DNA of 64,000 nt from assembly GCA_030272155.1 (NCBI GenBank), contig CP126197.1:5510001-5574000 (forward strand). Reading direction: 5' to 3'. The notes beneath the pieces are model-generated. The model saw only the letters and a list, made by a program, of their open reading frames with translations. It did no database searches and had not been told where the DNA came from. This stretch comes from Tetradesmus obliquus (lineage: Eukaryota; Chlorophyta; Chlorophyceae; Sphaeropleales; Scenedesmaceae). How positions within the stretch are numbered: position 1 is the first letter of the stretch; each line of letters starts with the position of its first letter. Shown here piece by piece: positions 13,001 through 25,693 of the stretch. The translations under genes were made by a program, and so were the position numbers.

Positions 13001-14268
13001 TGTTGCAGCGCAGGCAGTGGCAGCAGCCGTGGCGTGCCCGTGCAAGTCACAGCTTGCTGTGCAGCAGTAATGTGTGCAGTCCATGCTGGCTGTGCATTGA
13101 GACACCACAACCTGCAGTCTACACTGTCAGGGCAGCAACAGCAGCAGCAGCAGCAGCAGGCGCAGCAGCAGCAGCACAAGAGAGGAGACGGCAGACTAGC
13201 TGCTGTGTCAGCAGCTGCTCTGGTGCATTGCCAGTATGAGGCAGCGGCAGCAGGCTTGGCGGCAGGTGGCTAGAATGTCGTGGTGCATGCGTGTCTGCTT
13301 TGATGCAGCTCCATTACAGTGAATTACTTCACGAGGTTGGGTGCAGCGCATGACTGTGATACATGTTGGGGAACGTACTGCCAGGTTGCTGGCTGTAACA
13401 GCCACGTTCTGGGGTTTTATGTTTGCTGCTGTTGTCGTGATTGCATTGATTAAGTTTGGCCGTCGGCAAGACTGTGTCTTTCATGTACGCATGGACTGGA
13501 GCAGTGACTGCTGCAGTGACTGCTCTCTCTCTCTGAGGGAGATGGGAGTACAGCATGATTTGCACCATGCATGTGGGAAGGCATTAGCTGTGTATGCAGC
13601 TCTGCTGCTGTGCTGTTGGCATGCCCGGCGGCAGCAGGGGGCAAGCCTGGTATTCGAGTCAAACATCAAGCACGTGTGTATGCTTGGTCGGCCGCAGTGG
13701 ATTGGTGTGCGAAGTAGGGTGCAGCTTGTAATTTGCTGCTGGCAGTTGCAGGACTGTCTGCAGTTTGTAATGTTGGAGCTGCAGCATGTGAGGGTCGGTG
13801 GCAACTAGCAGCTGTGTATGTAGCTGCACTTTTGTGCTGTTTAATCCCCCAGAGGCAGCAGGAGTGAGGAGCAGGCCTTCCTGCCTGTCTGTCAGCATCA
13901 AACTGTTTCAGTGTGGATGACTACGTCTGCATATGATCATGGTATTACTGCCATTGCTCTTCCCCGCAAAACAAAGTTTTGAATTAAAATATCCAAAGGC
14001 GCGCCGGCGCAAGCAAGTACATTGCCCTGGTGCGTGGTGCCTGTACGGTACTCCGATTCATGACGTACTCCTGATGCAAGAGCACTTTGTGGCCAGGAAA
14101 AGGCAACAGCTGTACAACGTTTCAGCAATTCGAGTAATGCTTAAACAGCCGGGCCAGTCGTGCGCGTATAGTACGATTGACAAACGCAGCCTTTCGCTAC
14201 AGCCACAGCAGCACAGCAACAGCTCCACGTGACACCAACCACACTGCAGGGACACCGCCTGGCTGAAC
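13001..14268. other. Gap between paralogue C and the Tudor-like gene
   Basis: No gene is supported. Parts, such as the segment around 13355-13400, resemble the DNA downstream of paralogues A (about 4305) and B (about 9175), so this is the worn third copy of the spacer. The final few hundred bases should contain the promoter of the gene starting at 14269. Confidence 0.5.
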
Positions 14269-15644
14269 ATGTCTGACGCATCCAAGCAGCAAGCAGCAGC
14301 TGAAGAGCTCAGTCCAGGTAAGTCTACAGCTGCAACAACAGCAGTATGGCAGCAGTACATGCAGCTGCATTGCAGCAGGCAGTAACCATCACCTGATCAA
14401 GAATGAGCCCAGCCTGCACTGAGACCTGGCTGTAATACAGCAGAGGTGACAAAAATCTGGAGCATTTCACCTAACATTGCAAACAAAACAGGCTGTTTTG
14501 CTTGTTAAATGCTGTGCTGATCGCAGGGGACCATGTTGAGTGGGGCGCGCCAGTGCGTGGGGGCAAGACGCGCGGGGAAGTCGTGGTGAGCAGCAGCACT
14601 GCAGGCCTGCTAGTAGTGCAGTATTTGCCTGCACATACCGCACATACCGCAAAAGACACATGTCAGTTCCCTCTGTCAACATGGTAGGGTTGTGTCATGC
14701 AGTGTGTTGCATCCTGCTATGCAGTGTGTTGCATCCTGCTATGCAGTGTGTTGCATCCTGCTATGCAGTGTGTTGCATCCTGCTATGCAGTGTGTTGCAT
14801 CCTGCTATGCAGTGTGTTGCATCCTGCTATGCAGTGTGTTGCATCCTGCTATGCAGTGTGTTGCATCCTGCTATGCAGTGTGTTGCATCCTGCTATGCAG
14901 TGTGCTGCATCCTGCTATGCAGTGTGCTGCATCCTGCTATGCAGTGTGTTGCATCCTGCTATGCAGTGTGTTGCATCCTGCTATGCAGTGTGCTGCATCC
15001 TGCTATGCAGTGTGTTGCATCCTGCTATGCAGTGTGTTGCATCCTGCTATGCAGTGTGTTGCATCCTGCTATGCAGTGTGCTGCATCCTGCTATGCAGTG
15101 TGTTGCATCCTGCTATGCAGTGTGTTGCATCCTGCTATGCAGTGTGTTGCCCATCGACTCTATCACAGTGGCCATGGCCCTACTGATGTGCACAGTTTCA
15201 ACTGCGCTCTATCACAGTGCATTGCAGTGTGACGTGCAGTCAGCAAGCTGGTAGCAGGTGAGATGCCGTGCTTATTGTCTGCGCCAGTAACTGTCGCTTT
15301 TGTGCATGCTGCAGGAGGTGGTGACCGAGGACACCACTGTGGGTAGCAACCACTTCAAGGCCACAGAGGACAACCCAAAGGTCAAAGTGAAGAGTGAAAA
15401 GTCAGGCAAAGAGGTGAGCAGATGCATACCCAAGATGTACAGCACATGCTGCGCCGTACGCCCTACAGTCGGGGTGTGGGATGTTGGCTGCACGCTACAT
15501 GCTTCGTGCTTTTTGGCCCAATTGCATGCTGAACGCCAGGGTGTCATTGCATTGCAGTTTGATCACAGAAGACCAGCAGTAGCGCATTGCCTCTGCACAC
15601 TGGCAAAGAAATCAGCTATGAACAGCAAGCACAGCCTGGAGTAA
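14269..15644 (+). CDS. HVA1-type Tudor (DUF2945) small protein
   Basis: Four exons, 14269-14317, 14527-14585, 15315-15413 and 15609-15644, encode about 80 aa. All junctions are GT-AG and in phase. After a short Ala/Gln/Glu-rich head the protein has GDHVEWG, a Gly/Lys/Arg turn (GGKTRGEVV), TEDTTVGSNHFKATEDNPK, VKVKSEKSGKE and a basic end. This order (GD-V-W, then a TEDT / HFKAS-like / S-KSGK block) matches the 'hypervirulence associated protein TUDOR domain' family, also called DUF2945, found in bacteria, fungi and algae as single-domain proteins of about 70-80 aa. The molecular role of the family is not firmly known to me. Intron 2 (14586-15314) consists largely of a 22-bp tandem array. The exon 4 acceptor (...CAAAG) is the weakest splice call. 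Confidence 0.82.
14691..15150. repeat. 22-bp minisatellite (about 21 copies) in an intron
   Basis: The unit TGTGTTGCATCCTGCTATGC plus AG is repeated head to tail about 21 times with almost no divergence, apart from a few T-to-C changes giving TGTGCTGC. The array sits inside intron 2 of the Tudor-like gene. Because 22 is not a multiple of three, all three + frames stay open and give Cys-rich pseudo-proteins with a 22-residue period; these are artefacts. Confidence 0.97.
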
Positions 15645-15672
15645 GGGTGCATGCGCAAGTGCCAGTCCATGA

Positions 15673-15813
<141 letters not shown>

Positions 15814-16138
15814 TACAGCATCTCAGTGCATCAAATTTGGGACGAATCTGTGCTGAATCACAATGCAATCTGCTGCTACCCTGCAGGCTGTACATAAGCC
15901 AACGAGTGTGCACAAGGTCTGACACGAAAAACAGCTTGATTTTGGACTGTTGAGCCGCACCAGCAGCAGCGGCGGCGGCCGCGGCAGCAGTAACAGCAGC
16001 AGAAGAGGTGTTTGCAGGGCACGTGCTTGAAGGCAAAGTGGCACACTTGCGAGTGGTTTGTTGGTTTTGAGGCAGGGCAAGGATGTATATATTGGAGTGC
16101 GGATTCGGTTGTTTGCTGCCGTTCGTCATTAGACACGA

Positions 16139-16159
16139 TGTAAGAGAAATACGATGTAA
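16139..16159 (+). promoter_or_regulatory. Candidate TGTAA polyadenylation signals (two)
   Basis: TGTAA occurs at 16139-16143 and 16155-16159. TGTAA is the usual poly(A) signal in chlorophycean algae. These would serve the Tudor-like gene if its 3' UTR spans the CTG tract; the distance of about 500 bases from the stop makes this only a candidate. Confidence 0.35.
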
Positions 16160-16611
16160 GAAAGCGCAGCTGTGTTATGAGTAATGCCGGCTAGGAATGG
16201 CGCAGGCGTGGATCAGGAGGGCTGTTGCAGTAATAATGTACTCAAATAGGCAGCTGTTGATCATTGGTGAGTGAGCGGTCTGGTTGTATGCAGCACGCGC
16301 GGTGGTGCTGCTCTCCCGGCTTTTCCCGCCAGCACCCCATCAGCATGCAACTGCCTGAACGATCCAACCATTGACCTGAACATTTGTGATTCAGCATAAA
16401 TCGTTTATCGCACAGATGAAGCAGGCGTGTAGGTTGAACCGAGCACGCGGCAGCAAGTGCCACGCCTGGAGCAGCTGAGCAGCAGCAGGTCGTTAAAAGC
16501 CCCTCAACACTGCAGGGTCTTGTCTTATATTCGATTGTCCTACCAGGGTTTGAGTACAGGCGTCGCAGCAGCGCGGCATACCGGGAGCAGCATTTGCTGC
16601 TGTTGGTGAAG

Positions 16612-17035
16612 ATGCAACAGCAGCAACAATTGCCACATGCAAGGCATGCAGCCCTGTTTGCGGCCGTGCTACTCTTGCTATGCAGCAGCAAGACAAAGGC
16701 ACTCGACCACAACAAAAACACGTCAGCAGCGGCATTCAACACGAGCGTAACAACAGCACAGATCCCACTGCCAGGGGGTCTGCAGGTGAACTGTAGCTCG
16801 CCCCTCACCCGCCTGCTGGGCAATGTTATTACTATTGGCCCTGCTAATGTGTGCCACGACTTTGGAATGGGTAACCCAAAGATCATCCCATGCGTGAGTG
16901 AGTGTCATGTTGCAGTAGCCAATCGAGTGCAAGCGCCTGCAGCAGCAGTTTTGGGTTGAGCAGCATTTGCACGGCAAGAACATGTCACCTGCCGTGATAG
17001 CGCCACGGGCTAACTGCTGTGCGTCGCAGGCTCTT

Positions 17036-17092
<57 letters not shown>

Positions 17093-17101
17093 GCAGCAGC
17101 A

Positions 17102-17160
<59 letters not shown>

Positions 17161-18376
17161 CGCAGCAGCATCTAGTCGCTGTTGGAGAAGCTGCATGCAC
17201 AGGACGAAACTCGTGTTGTTACAGCTTCACCAGCAGCAGCTCGGACCAGAGGCACCAGCATGGCATCTGCGCTGGGCGGCACTAGGAGTGACCAGCCTCA
17301 TGATAATGTTGTTTATGCCTGCTATTCCTGTGCACATTAGCCTTAGGAGTACAACCCTTGGCACCCAAGAAATCAGCAGCTGACAGGTGCAAAACGCACT
17401 GGGCTGCCTGTTTTCTTGCAGTTCAAAACATCCTGAATGACGTGTCGCGCCAGGTCAGCGGCAGGTGCAAGCCCCACGTGCAGGCGCCGGTCAAGTCAAC
17501 CTCAGCAGCAGGTGCGTTGCTGCATGTAGAGCCGCCTCATGCAGCTTGCAGCTTGCTTGCTGATGCAGCAGCCTGCTGTGCTGCCCTTCCTTGCACGATG
17601 TTCATGCCTCCAATCCTAACCAATGCTCGCAATCACATTGGAGCAGTGTCATCTCTCTTGACGGCAGCACCACATTTGTTGTTGCACGCTGGTTGTGCTG
17701 ACCTCTGCAGGCCAGGCCATCCCTCAGCCGCTGCCTGACCGCCGGCCGCTGCCAGCTGGCGCCTTTGATGACCAGGAGGCACTGCTGCAGGAGGAGGCTG
17801 CCACACACTACTGGTGCGTGGCTGCGACGGCGTGAACATGTTTCACGCATTAGAGGATCTACTGCTAGGCAACGACGCTGTTGTTCATGCAAGTGATGGT
17901 TGGTGTCAGTTTGAACATATGGTCTACGTTGCTGCTGCTGCTGCCGCCGCCCGCCACAGGTACATCACCAATGTGATCAACCTGTTTGTGCTTGCTCCCT
18001 GCCAAGAAGCAAACTTCAATTCCACATCATCACCCAGCTTTAAAGTGCCAGATGGCTGGTCACTGCTGCACATGGAGAACTACCCGCCACAGGGCAAGCA
18101 GCGAGTTGCCATCCCAGCGTATGCAGTGCTCAAGTCTGCAGATGGCAGCCAGATGGCGGTGATTGTCAGGGGCACGCGCACAGCAGCTGAATGGAGAGCA
18201 GGTGGGGCTGCAAGTACTGGCACACTGTACAGCTAGCACAGCTATGGGGTCTCTGAGTAGTGTTGCCAGTCAATCTGCATCTATGTTGCAGAGCAGCAGC
18301 TGGGCATGGCAGGAGGCCCACGAGCAAGCTGGCCACGTTGTTTATTGCTTGCCATGTCACACACCACAACATTGTG

Positions 18377-18409
<33 letters not shown>

Positions 18410-18632
18410 ACTGCCGCACCAGACCTGTCATATGCCCAAGTGACTGACCCCAGCTACCCAGGCTTGGTCTCCAAAGGGTTCCTGACCAGTGCCAATGCGC
18501 TGTGGCCAGCACTGCAGCAGCTGGTGCAGCGGGAAGTGCTGCAGGGCGGTGTGAGCAGTGTGACCATTGCTGGGCACTCCCTGGGCGCGGCAATGGCCAC
18601 GATGCTTTCCTACAGGGCACAGGTGAGGCTGC

Positions 18633-18712
<80 letters not shown>

Positions 18713-20036
18713 CACATACATGTGGGCCGGCCAATACAGCTGTAGCAGTAGTGCAGTTGCGCTGTCCATTTTGGAGCAGCCCCGGGTTGGTGATCTGCCG
18801 AAATCAATGGTCGCAATCGGCTTGGTGAAGCGTCTCAGCACGCACACGCCAGAGCCTCCACCCGTGGTCTGCAGCTCAAGTATCTTTTCCCAGGTATCCT
18901 TGTATTTTCTTACCTTGCAGGTCTACCTCGACCAGCAGCTGCCTGCAGCAGGCAAGCCGCCACTGGCAGTTGGCGCGCTGCTGTTTGCTGCGCCAAACGT
19001 GGGCAACAATGCCTTTGTGGCGGCTTTCAACTCAAAGGTCAACGCAAGAAGGTGAGGCTGCTGCATGGCTGATGAGATGATTGGTGCTGTGATGTTTCTG
19101 TTGGTGGTTTTCAGCTCCTGATGTAAGTGGTGCAGCAACGTTTGGAGCCAGCGCTGCCTGCGGTTGTGGCAATGTCAGCACAGATCAATACACGGCACTT
19201 TGTACCATTTGTGGTGCTAGCTCTTTACACCTTTGTGAGCACCTGATGCTGTCGCTGTCTTGGATACTACCAACTGCTCAATGATTGTGTTGCCGCCACT
19301 TGTTGTCGCTGTGCTGCAGGATTGCATATGCGTATGACCTCATTCCGCAGGTGCCCTGCGCGCCCCGCATGATGGCATGCCCCGGCAATATGTTTGAAAC
19401 CACAAAGCGCGGCGTCAGCAGCTGGAACTACGGCAAGGTGGGGGCTGATCTTTGAGTGAACTTGACTGCCTCTTGACCGCCTTCGACTGGCTTTGGTTGT
19501 GGTGCAGCACATCATTGTGACACCGGGTCAGCCCCCCAAAAAGCAGCTACAGCCAGGTTTGTGGGCACAGTCCAGCAACGTTGCAGTCACGCCCTGCACA
19601 TGTGCTGTGCAGCACCATGTGTCAACTGGCTGCTTCACTGCTGTTGCGCTGGTTGCTGCTGCAGGTCGGTGGCCAGATCACCTTCACACCTGATGCCATG
19701 CCAGTGCAGCCTGAGGTATGGGCCAAGACAGACACCGCCAACCCCTGCATGATGTTTCCCTGGGCTGTTGCAACACACGTGTGCAGCTACACCTGTTTTT
19801 ACAGCAAGTTTGCAGCAGCAGGCGCAACAGCAGATGGCCGCTGCAAGCTGTGGGCGGTGCCAGGGGAGCAAAAGGCAGGGCCGAGCAGCGACTACTGCAT
19901 CTGGTACCCGTATCAAAACCCCGAGTACCCGTTGCGGGGCAAGGGTTCTGTGCTGGTGATTGGGTCTAAACCGCAGGACAGCAGCAAGCCACTGGAGATC
20001 ATTTTCAATGCGCCTGGCCTCACTGGAAGGAAGTGA
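16612..20036 (+). CDS. Secreted class 3 (fungal-type) lipase
   Basis: The predicted protein is an alpha/beta hydrolase acting on acyl glycerols or related lipids. Exons are 16612-16870, 17422-17511, 17711-17813, 17960-18201, 18423-18622, 18921-19051, 19320-19437 and 19665-20036; all phases agree (504 aa). The 16870 donor was chosen over GTGAGT at 16894 because only it keeps phase. The N-terminus is a signal peptide: a Gln/His/Arg stretch, then ALFAAVLLLLCSS. Hallmarks of lipase class 3 follow: an oxyanion block VRGTRTAAEWRADLSY, the nucleophile elbow GHSLGA (Ser about 284), AYDLIPQVP with the likely Asp about 348, and a candidate His about 419 in a Cys-rich segment (CMMFPWAVATHVCSYTCFY). Asn-linked glycosylation sites near the N-terminus fit secretion. 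The first intron contains a long GCA repeat and intron 5 a CTG repeat. The substrate cannot be inferred. Confidence 0.93.
17036..17171. repeat. Interrupted (GCA)n tract in lipase intron 1
   Basis: About 45 GCA units with a few GTA, ACA and GCG interruptions. They give poly-Ala and poly-Cys frames that are not supported as exons, because joining the tract to the lipase breaks the phase. Confidence 0.9.
18634..18710. repeat. (CTG)n tract of about 25 units in lipase intron 5
   Basis: A pure CTG run that begins 12 bases after the donor GTGAGG at 18623 and lies wholly in the intron. Confidence 0.95.
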
Positions 20037-20488
20037 TGCGCGCCAATGCATGCCATATTATTCAAGAATACTCAGCTTTTAACATTTATTTTTATTACAC
20101 ATCAAGTCCTGTAGCAGAACAGCAGCCTGTTCGTCCGACGGCCCGTGACCTTTAAATTCCGCAGTGATCAACAAACTGGCAGAAGGGACGTCTCAGGGGA
20201 GGTGAAGGTGCTTTGGCTGGGGCATCTCTGTGCAGCTCCACACACAGACTTGTCATCTCCGCCCATCGATGGTTGAGTATTCTACCGTCTTCTACCGCTT
20301 CACAGAACAGGTCATACCACGCGGATTCCTGCGCCGCCAGAGCTCTGCGCAACAGCAGCACATGCAGCACGACCATCCTGGCGGCAGCAGACTGCTTGAT
20401 GTTGCTTTGACACACATGATGACGCAGCCCCAGGTGAGCATAGCAGATGCGGCGTTTTTTTTTTTGATGCGGCGTGTTTAGAGCGGCC

Positions 20489-20525
<37 letters not shown>

Positions 20526-20655
20526 GCAGAGCATGTGGTTGTCAAGACGTTTGCTTCACTCTTCACGTGCCCTGCGCAGCAGCCCTGCAGCCAGATAGCT
20601 TAATGGCGCCAGCGCACCATGAGCCAAGATTCAACCCAACAAGCCTCTTACGCTG

Positions 20656-20693
<38 letters not shown>

Positions 20694-22800
20694 TTGCATG
20701 CTGCCATCATCTGCAGCCGGTTAGCAGTCTGCGCACACTGCAGGCTAGCAATGCAGCACGGCAGAATTTGATTCCGCCAGCGCGCTGGCCGCGCGGCCTT
20801 GGCGCCAGTTTCCTGACGGGGTCATACTTCAGCATCGCTGGTATCAGACCTGGCCTGCTTCGCTTTGCAAGCTGGCCTGATCGCAGCGTGGTCAAGCATA
20901 CGGAGCCTCCGTAGCCGGGCTAGCTGTTACGTGGCCCCTGGCCCTGGATTTCACGGAAGACACGCGCGCTATGTTGTAACAGTGTAACACTGGACAGCAA
21001 CGTCATCATGGCTGGGCATGATTTCGTGGCAGCAAGCCGCCTGGCGCCGTTGAGCACTGTTGGTGCTTTGCGTAGAGAGTTAAATCAGAACTCAACATTA
21101 GGATATTTGACCATGTTACATCACGTCGTCTGAACACTGCTCTCATGAGAAGTTACCAACTGCAGCGCACGTCGACACAATAACGCGTGTTACGCGTCAC
21201 ACGGCTGCCGCGCCGAGCATGTTGAACATGCCAACTGCACTGGTGATCCTGCTCCAGTCAAACATGCGACAGCAGCCCATGCGACCTCTCACACCAGCAC
21301 CAATCTGGCTGCACTGATCAACTCGTACACGCCTGAAACATTACAAACAGCTCGGCATCTGTGGTTGCCACTCGATGAGCTGTGCAAGTGCGTAAGGGAC
21401 GAGCCCCACCAGGAAAACAGTCAAGGGGCCTTTAAGGTTAGCAGTGTGGTGTATGGTTGGCTAACAGCTAACAATCAACAAGAGGCAGCCGCTGCCAGCG
21501 AGCACCAAGAGACTTCCCACCCTGACAAACACACTGGACAGCAGCTGCAGCATTACTGCTGCATGCTAGCGTGCCGTTCTGGAAACACAAACCAAGCCAG
21601 GCAGCAAGCCGCACCAAAAACGTTGACGCAGTTCACACCGTGTGCATGTCTGGCAGCTGCACTGTGCTGGTACAATCTGAACCCCACACCACACCCCAAA
21701 ATGGTGCTGCCCCGTTGGCCGCGCGATCGCGCCAAGTCCGTACCAACCGCAACTGCTTCCGTACCAAGACACTTTGACAGCCAAGCATCGCGGCACATGC
21801 ATTTAGCACTACCCTTACGTTGAGCACTAATACGTAGATAAATAACAGACATTCCATTTGAACCATTTCAACTGCAAAACGATGCCAATAAGAGCCGCGT
21901 GACCAGCCAATCCCACAGCAGTAGCCATGAAGATTGCAGCCATGCGTTTGAAATGATACCATGTCAATGCACATGCAGCCCTCATCACTGCACTGTGCTG
22001 CGGCATCCGAAGCAGTACAACACAGCACTTGTACTGCTTTGTACTGCCACATCAACTGCCCTGCAGGTGTCTGCTCTGCAAACACGCCACATGTAAGCCC
22101 ATGGAAGCTGGGAGAAATGAAGCAGGATGGTAATGCACATAAACGCCATGGCAGCCACACACCCACTCACATACATACAACCGGCCAGGAGAAAAACCGC
22201 TGGCCAGAATACAACATGTGTGTGCCTGCCATGGACGCAAGCTGCAGCTGCAGCAGCAGGAGACATACACACTGCAGCTAATTCAGCACACGCACTGCAC
22301 AGCTGGCACGAGGCAGCTGATGCAGCACGCATGCTCCCCAATCGCAACATAATACGGTTAGTTAAGCTGGGATGCTCATCAGCAGGCAATGCTCCTCGAT
22401 ATCTGCATGCAGCGTTAACATGCCGGCTGCATTTGTCACCAGCACAGGCACAGGAAGCAGCTGCTACTCACACACTCTTCTTTGTAAGCATTCAACTGCA
22501 TGAGCATGCAACTCTCTGCAGCTCGCAAGCCTACCCAGCACAACTGCTTATTGCAAATGCACAATCCTGACAAACCCAAATGCACAACTCAGGATAGCAC
22601 ACAGCAGTAGCAGCCGACCATCTCTGCTGCTACCGCTCTGGCAACCTCACAGAAGACACAAGCCAGTCAGCCCCCTGAGCCCACACTGCGACCAGCACAG
22701 TGCTTCACACTACACACTTCGGGCTGCTCACCACCAGAAACATCGCAGTGTGAACTTCAAACTTCACACCCCGCCGAGCCGCGAACTTCGCAGTTCACGC
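20037..22800. other. Convergent intergenic region between the lipase and the ammonium transporter
   Basis: The 3' ends of the two genes face each other across 2.8 kb. The region holds two short CTG runs (about 20490-20520 and 20658-20692) and overlapping open frames on both strands that are mostly unconvincing. The best candidate is annotated separately at 20152-20376. I see no tRNA, long repeat or mobile element. Confidence 0.55.
20152..20376 (-). CDS. Possible small ORF, 74 aa, unrecognised
   Basis: From an ATG at 20376 the minus frame reads a hydrophobic, basic start (MVVLHVLLLRRALAAQ) and then a protein-like stretch (AWYDLFCEAVEDGRILNHRW) before a stop at 20152. Composition is more balanced than in the neighbouring junk frames, but the + strand is also open here and no homology is recognised. 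It could be a terminal exon, a short gene, or chance. Confidence 0.22.
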   Translation of the reverse strand: MVVLHVLLLRRALAAQESAWYDLFCEAVEDGRILNHRWAEMTSLCVELHRDAPAKAPSPPLRRPFCQFVDHCGI

Positions 22801-25693
22801 TCAGATCTTGATGTTGTCTGGCTTGTTGAGCCCGTGGTCGTAGTTGTAAGCAGAGCCGCCGTGCTTGCTCACATCCAGGCCTGCCTGCTCCTCCTCAGGA
22901 CTGATGCGCAGCTTGCCAAACATCTTCAGCACAAAGAACAGCACACCAGTCAGCACGCAGATCCACGCCGCGAGCACAAGAATGCCCACAACCTGGCAGG
23001 CCAGCAGGTGGCCGCCGCCACCCATGAAGGCGCCAAACTTGCCATTCAAAAAGGCCTGGCCGACGTACTTCTCGGTAGCGAAGAAGCCGGCAAACAGCAC
23101 GCCCCACATGCCGCAGATGCCGTGCATGGGGCTTGCACACAGGGGGTCATCGATGCGCAGCTTCAGCCAGAGCCAGCAGGTGAAGTCAAAGATGAGGGAG
23201 CCGATAATACCGGCAATGAGAGCAGCCCAGGGCTCCACCACAGCAGCAGAGCCGGTGATAGACACAAAGCCAACCAGCGCGCCGTTGCACACGGAGATGA
23301 GGTCCCACGCCTTGTGGCGCACGAATGTGGTGATGAGCGCAGTCAGCACGCCCGCGCCGCCAGACAGTGTGGTGGTCACAGCAGCGCGGCCGGAGGTCTC
23401 GTAGAGCAGCGCGGAGTCCTTTCCTGCAAGGCTGACCACGTTGAGGGTCGACCCGGGGTTAAATCCGTACCAGCCAAACCACAGCAGCACTGTGCCCAGC
23501 ACGACGAGGGTAGCGGAATGGCCGGGCATGTCGACTGGCTGCCCGTTGGAGTCAAACCGGCCCAGGCGGGGACCCACCATGATGCATCCCATCAGTCCTG
23601 CAAGGCCTCCAGTCATGTGGACCACGCCAGAGCCGGCAAAGTCAATCATGCCGGATCCAAACAGAGGGTTGACAGTGTTGAAGGCGGAGAGCCAGCCCTT
23701 GGGTGACCACACCCAGTGCACAATGATCGGGTACACCCAGGCGGAGATGAACACGGTATAGGCTGCAGGAGAGAGACAAAAGGGCGGGAAAACGCAGGCG
23801 GCAGCAGCAGGGCGGTAGGGTCAGCACTGGATGGACGGCTTGCAGTGGTGTCATGTGCCTGGCGCCTGCAAGCCGAGCTGTGAGCGAACATCAGATCTAC
23901 TCATAGACAAGCATGTGTGATGCTGCACGCTGCTCAGTGCTGCGGCAGTGATGGCGTGCTGCCAGGCTGCGCAGTGAGCGCTGACAGTCCTTAATGCTAA
24001 GCAGAGCAGGCGCAGTGACACACAGACGGCTTTAGCGCAGCGCCAAGCTGCTGTGTCACCACAGCAGTACAATACACACAAGCGCAAGCATATAGCAGCG
24101 GATGCCCTGCACACAGCTAGCTTGCAGGAAAGCAGCGAAGGCACTCTACTCACCCAGGTATGCATTGAAGTTAAAGCGCTCCGCAACACACCCTGCAGGG
24201 ATGGTGGTTGCAGTGGCAGCAAACGCCCACTGGAAGAACCAGTCGCTCCACCTGCCCTTGGCGCCCGAGTTGGTTGTCAGGTTTGACCAGTCAGCCATGG
24301 CATAGCCGGCTGGCATTCCAATGAAGCCATTGCCCATGGTGACATCACCGTACGCAATGCCCCAGCTGCAGTGTGTTCCAAGTGCGGCATTACGGCACGG
24401 GGAGCACTTGGTGAGTTTGCTTATGTTGCTGTGGCGTGTGTAAACAGCACAGCAGGTGAAGCTGGCCAGGTGGCTGCCAGGCAAGAGCAGGCTGCAGGTG
24501 CGCTGCAAGGCTGGTGCATAAAGCGGCAGCCGCGTGTGCATATGCACAGTGTGGTTGTGCATGGTGTGCAGCATGGGACGCCAGCCTGTCAACTGCCGCT
24601 TCAAGAGCAGATGCGCATGACTACAGCAGCAAGCAGCAGCACCAGGCATACAAGCATCTTGCCTGCAGCAGCCGCAGCAGCAGCACTCACCCGACCAGGT
24701 ACCAGCAGATGGCAGACAAGGCAGCGTCCAGAATCGTCTGCAGCAGGATGTTCATGGTGTTCTTCGAGCGGATTGCGCCAGCGCAGAGCTGCAGGGCGCA
24801 TACAGCACGCAGCAACACGCAACACCAAGTCAGCATAATGTTGAAGAGCAAGCAGCGGGTGTTTGATGAAGGCCAGCAGTAGCAGCTGCAGCAGTAGCAG
24901 TAGCAGCGAGCGCTGTTGTCAACAATGCCAATGCATCATCATTGGCTATGCAATGAAGGGTGTGCAACCCAGCGGCAGGCTGGCAACAAGTAGTAAGGCA
25001 GGCCGCTGCGCGCGTTTATTTAGTGTACTGTATCGCTGTCCTGCTTGCTTGCATCCAAATGCACTCCTGACAACAACCTGCAATCACATGCTTGCACGCT
25101 GTACAATGCGCCGAACGATCATGGCGCCTGTCACTGTCAGTGTCGGGTGTGCCTCAGGAAACAAGCAGACATGATGCAGTCAGACATTGAAAAAACAGGT
25201 AGCTCTGAATGCACGCAGGAAAACATGCAAACGGTCAGCAGATCTCACCATGGCGAAGCCGGCGTGCATCACAAACACCAGCGCGCCCATGATTGTCAGG
25301 AAGAAGGCGTTCACTCCCTCCTCAATGCCTGCCAGGCGGTCTGCCAGCGGCGGTTCGCCGACGATGGTGAGCTTGTCACAGAAGGCCTGGGCAGCTGCCG
25401 TGGTCTTGAACAGACCCGCACTGCAAGCAACGAGGCGGGCAGGAAGGCAGGTGTCAATCACATGGGGTCAGGTGGGGCCGGGTGAAGGGTTTGACCTATC
25501 GTCTGGTTGGGTGCGCAGGCACAGCAACCGATCGACACGGACAGGACGAAGCATCGTATGCGTCGATGCAGCCTAGATCAAGCGAGTTCGCGGCAGGGAA
25601 GGCACGAGAACGCGCGCAAACACCCCCCAGCTGAGTTACTCACAGCGCCTTGAGCTCATCACCAGTGCAGAAGGACACGATTTCTTCAGCCAT
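22801..25693 (-). CDS. Ammonium transporter, AMT1 type
   Basis: A membrane channel or transporter for ammonium, normally in the plasma membrane. Five exons read on the minus strand, 25693-25644, 25420-25249, 24788-24691, 24365-24154 and 23762-22801, give 497 aa, the usual AMT1 length, with every intron phase consistent. Visible landmarks are the Amt motifs AIRSKNTMNILLQ, GDVTMGNGFIG, IDFAGSGVVHMTGG and HGICGMWG. They include the pore twin histidines (about H226 and H391) and the Asp of the recruitment region (about D218). About eleven hydrophobic segments are present. The cytosolic tail carries the conserved AMT1 pattern GLDVSKHGGSAY; in plant AMT1 the fifth position is a regulatory Thr, and here it is Ser. 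The start at 25693 is the only ATG leading into MAEEIVSF and lies just before the first splice site. Frames on the opposite strand are shadows. Confidence 0.97.

Noticed and set aside
14691..15150. Possible CRISPR array
   Set aside because: The units are directly adjacent with no spacers, and the context is eukaryotic.
14540..15254. Long Cys-rich open frames in all three + frames (repeating CYAVCCILLCSVLHPAMQ)
   Set aside because: They are translations of a 22-bp minisatellite. Because 22 is not divisible by 3, every frame stays open. The array lies in an intron.
16967..17383. Poly-Ala ORF as a lipase exon
   Set aside because: Joining it to exon 1 or 2 breaks the phase, whereas skipping it gives a complete lipase with consistent phases.
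22750..23706. 318-codon + strand ORF opposite the ammonium transporter
   Set aside because: It is the antisense shadow of a GC-rich coding exon. Its His/Gln/Ala-rich product has no domain, while the minus strand gives a textbook AMT.
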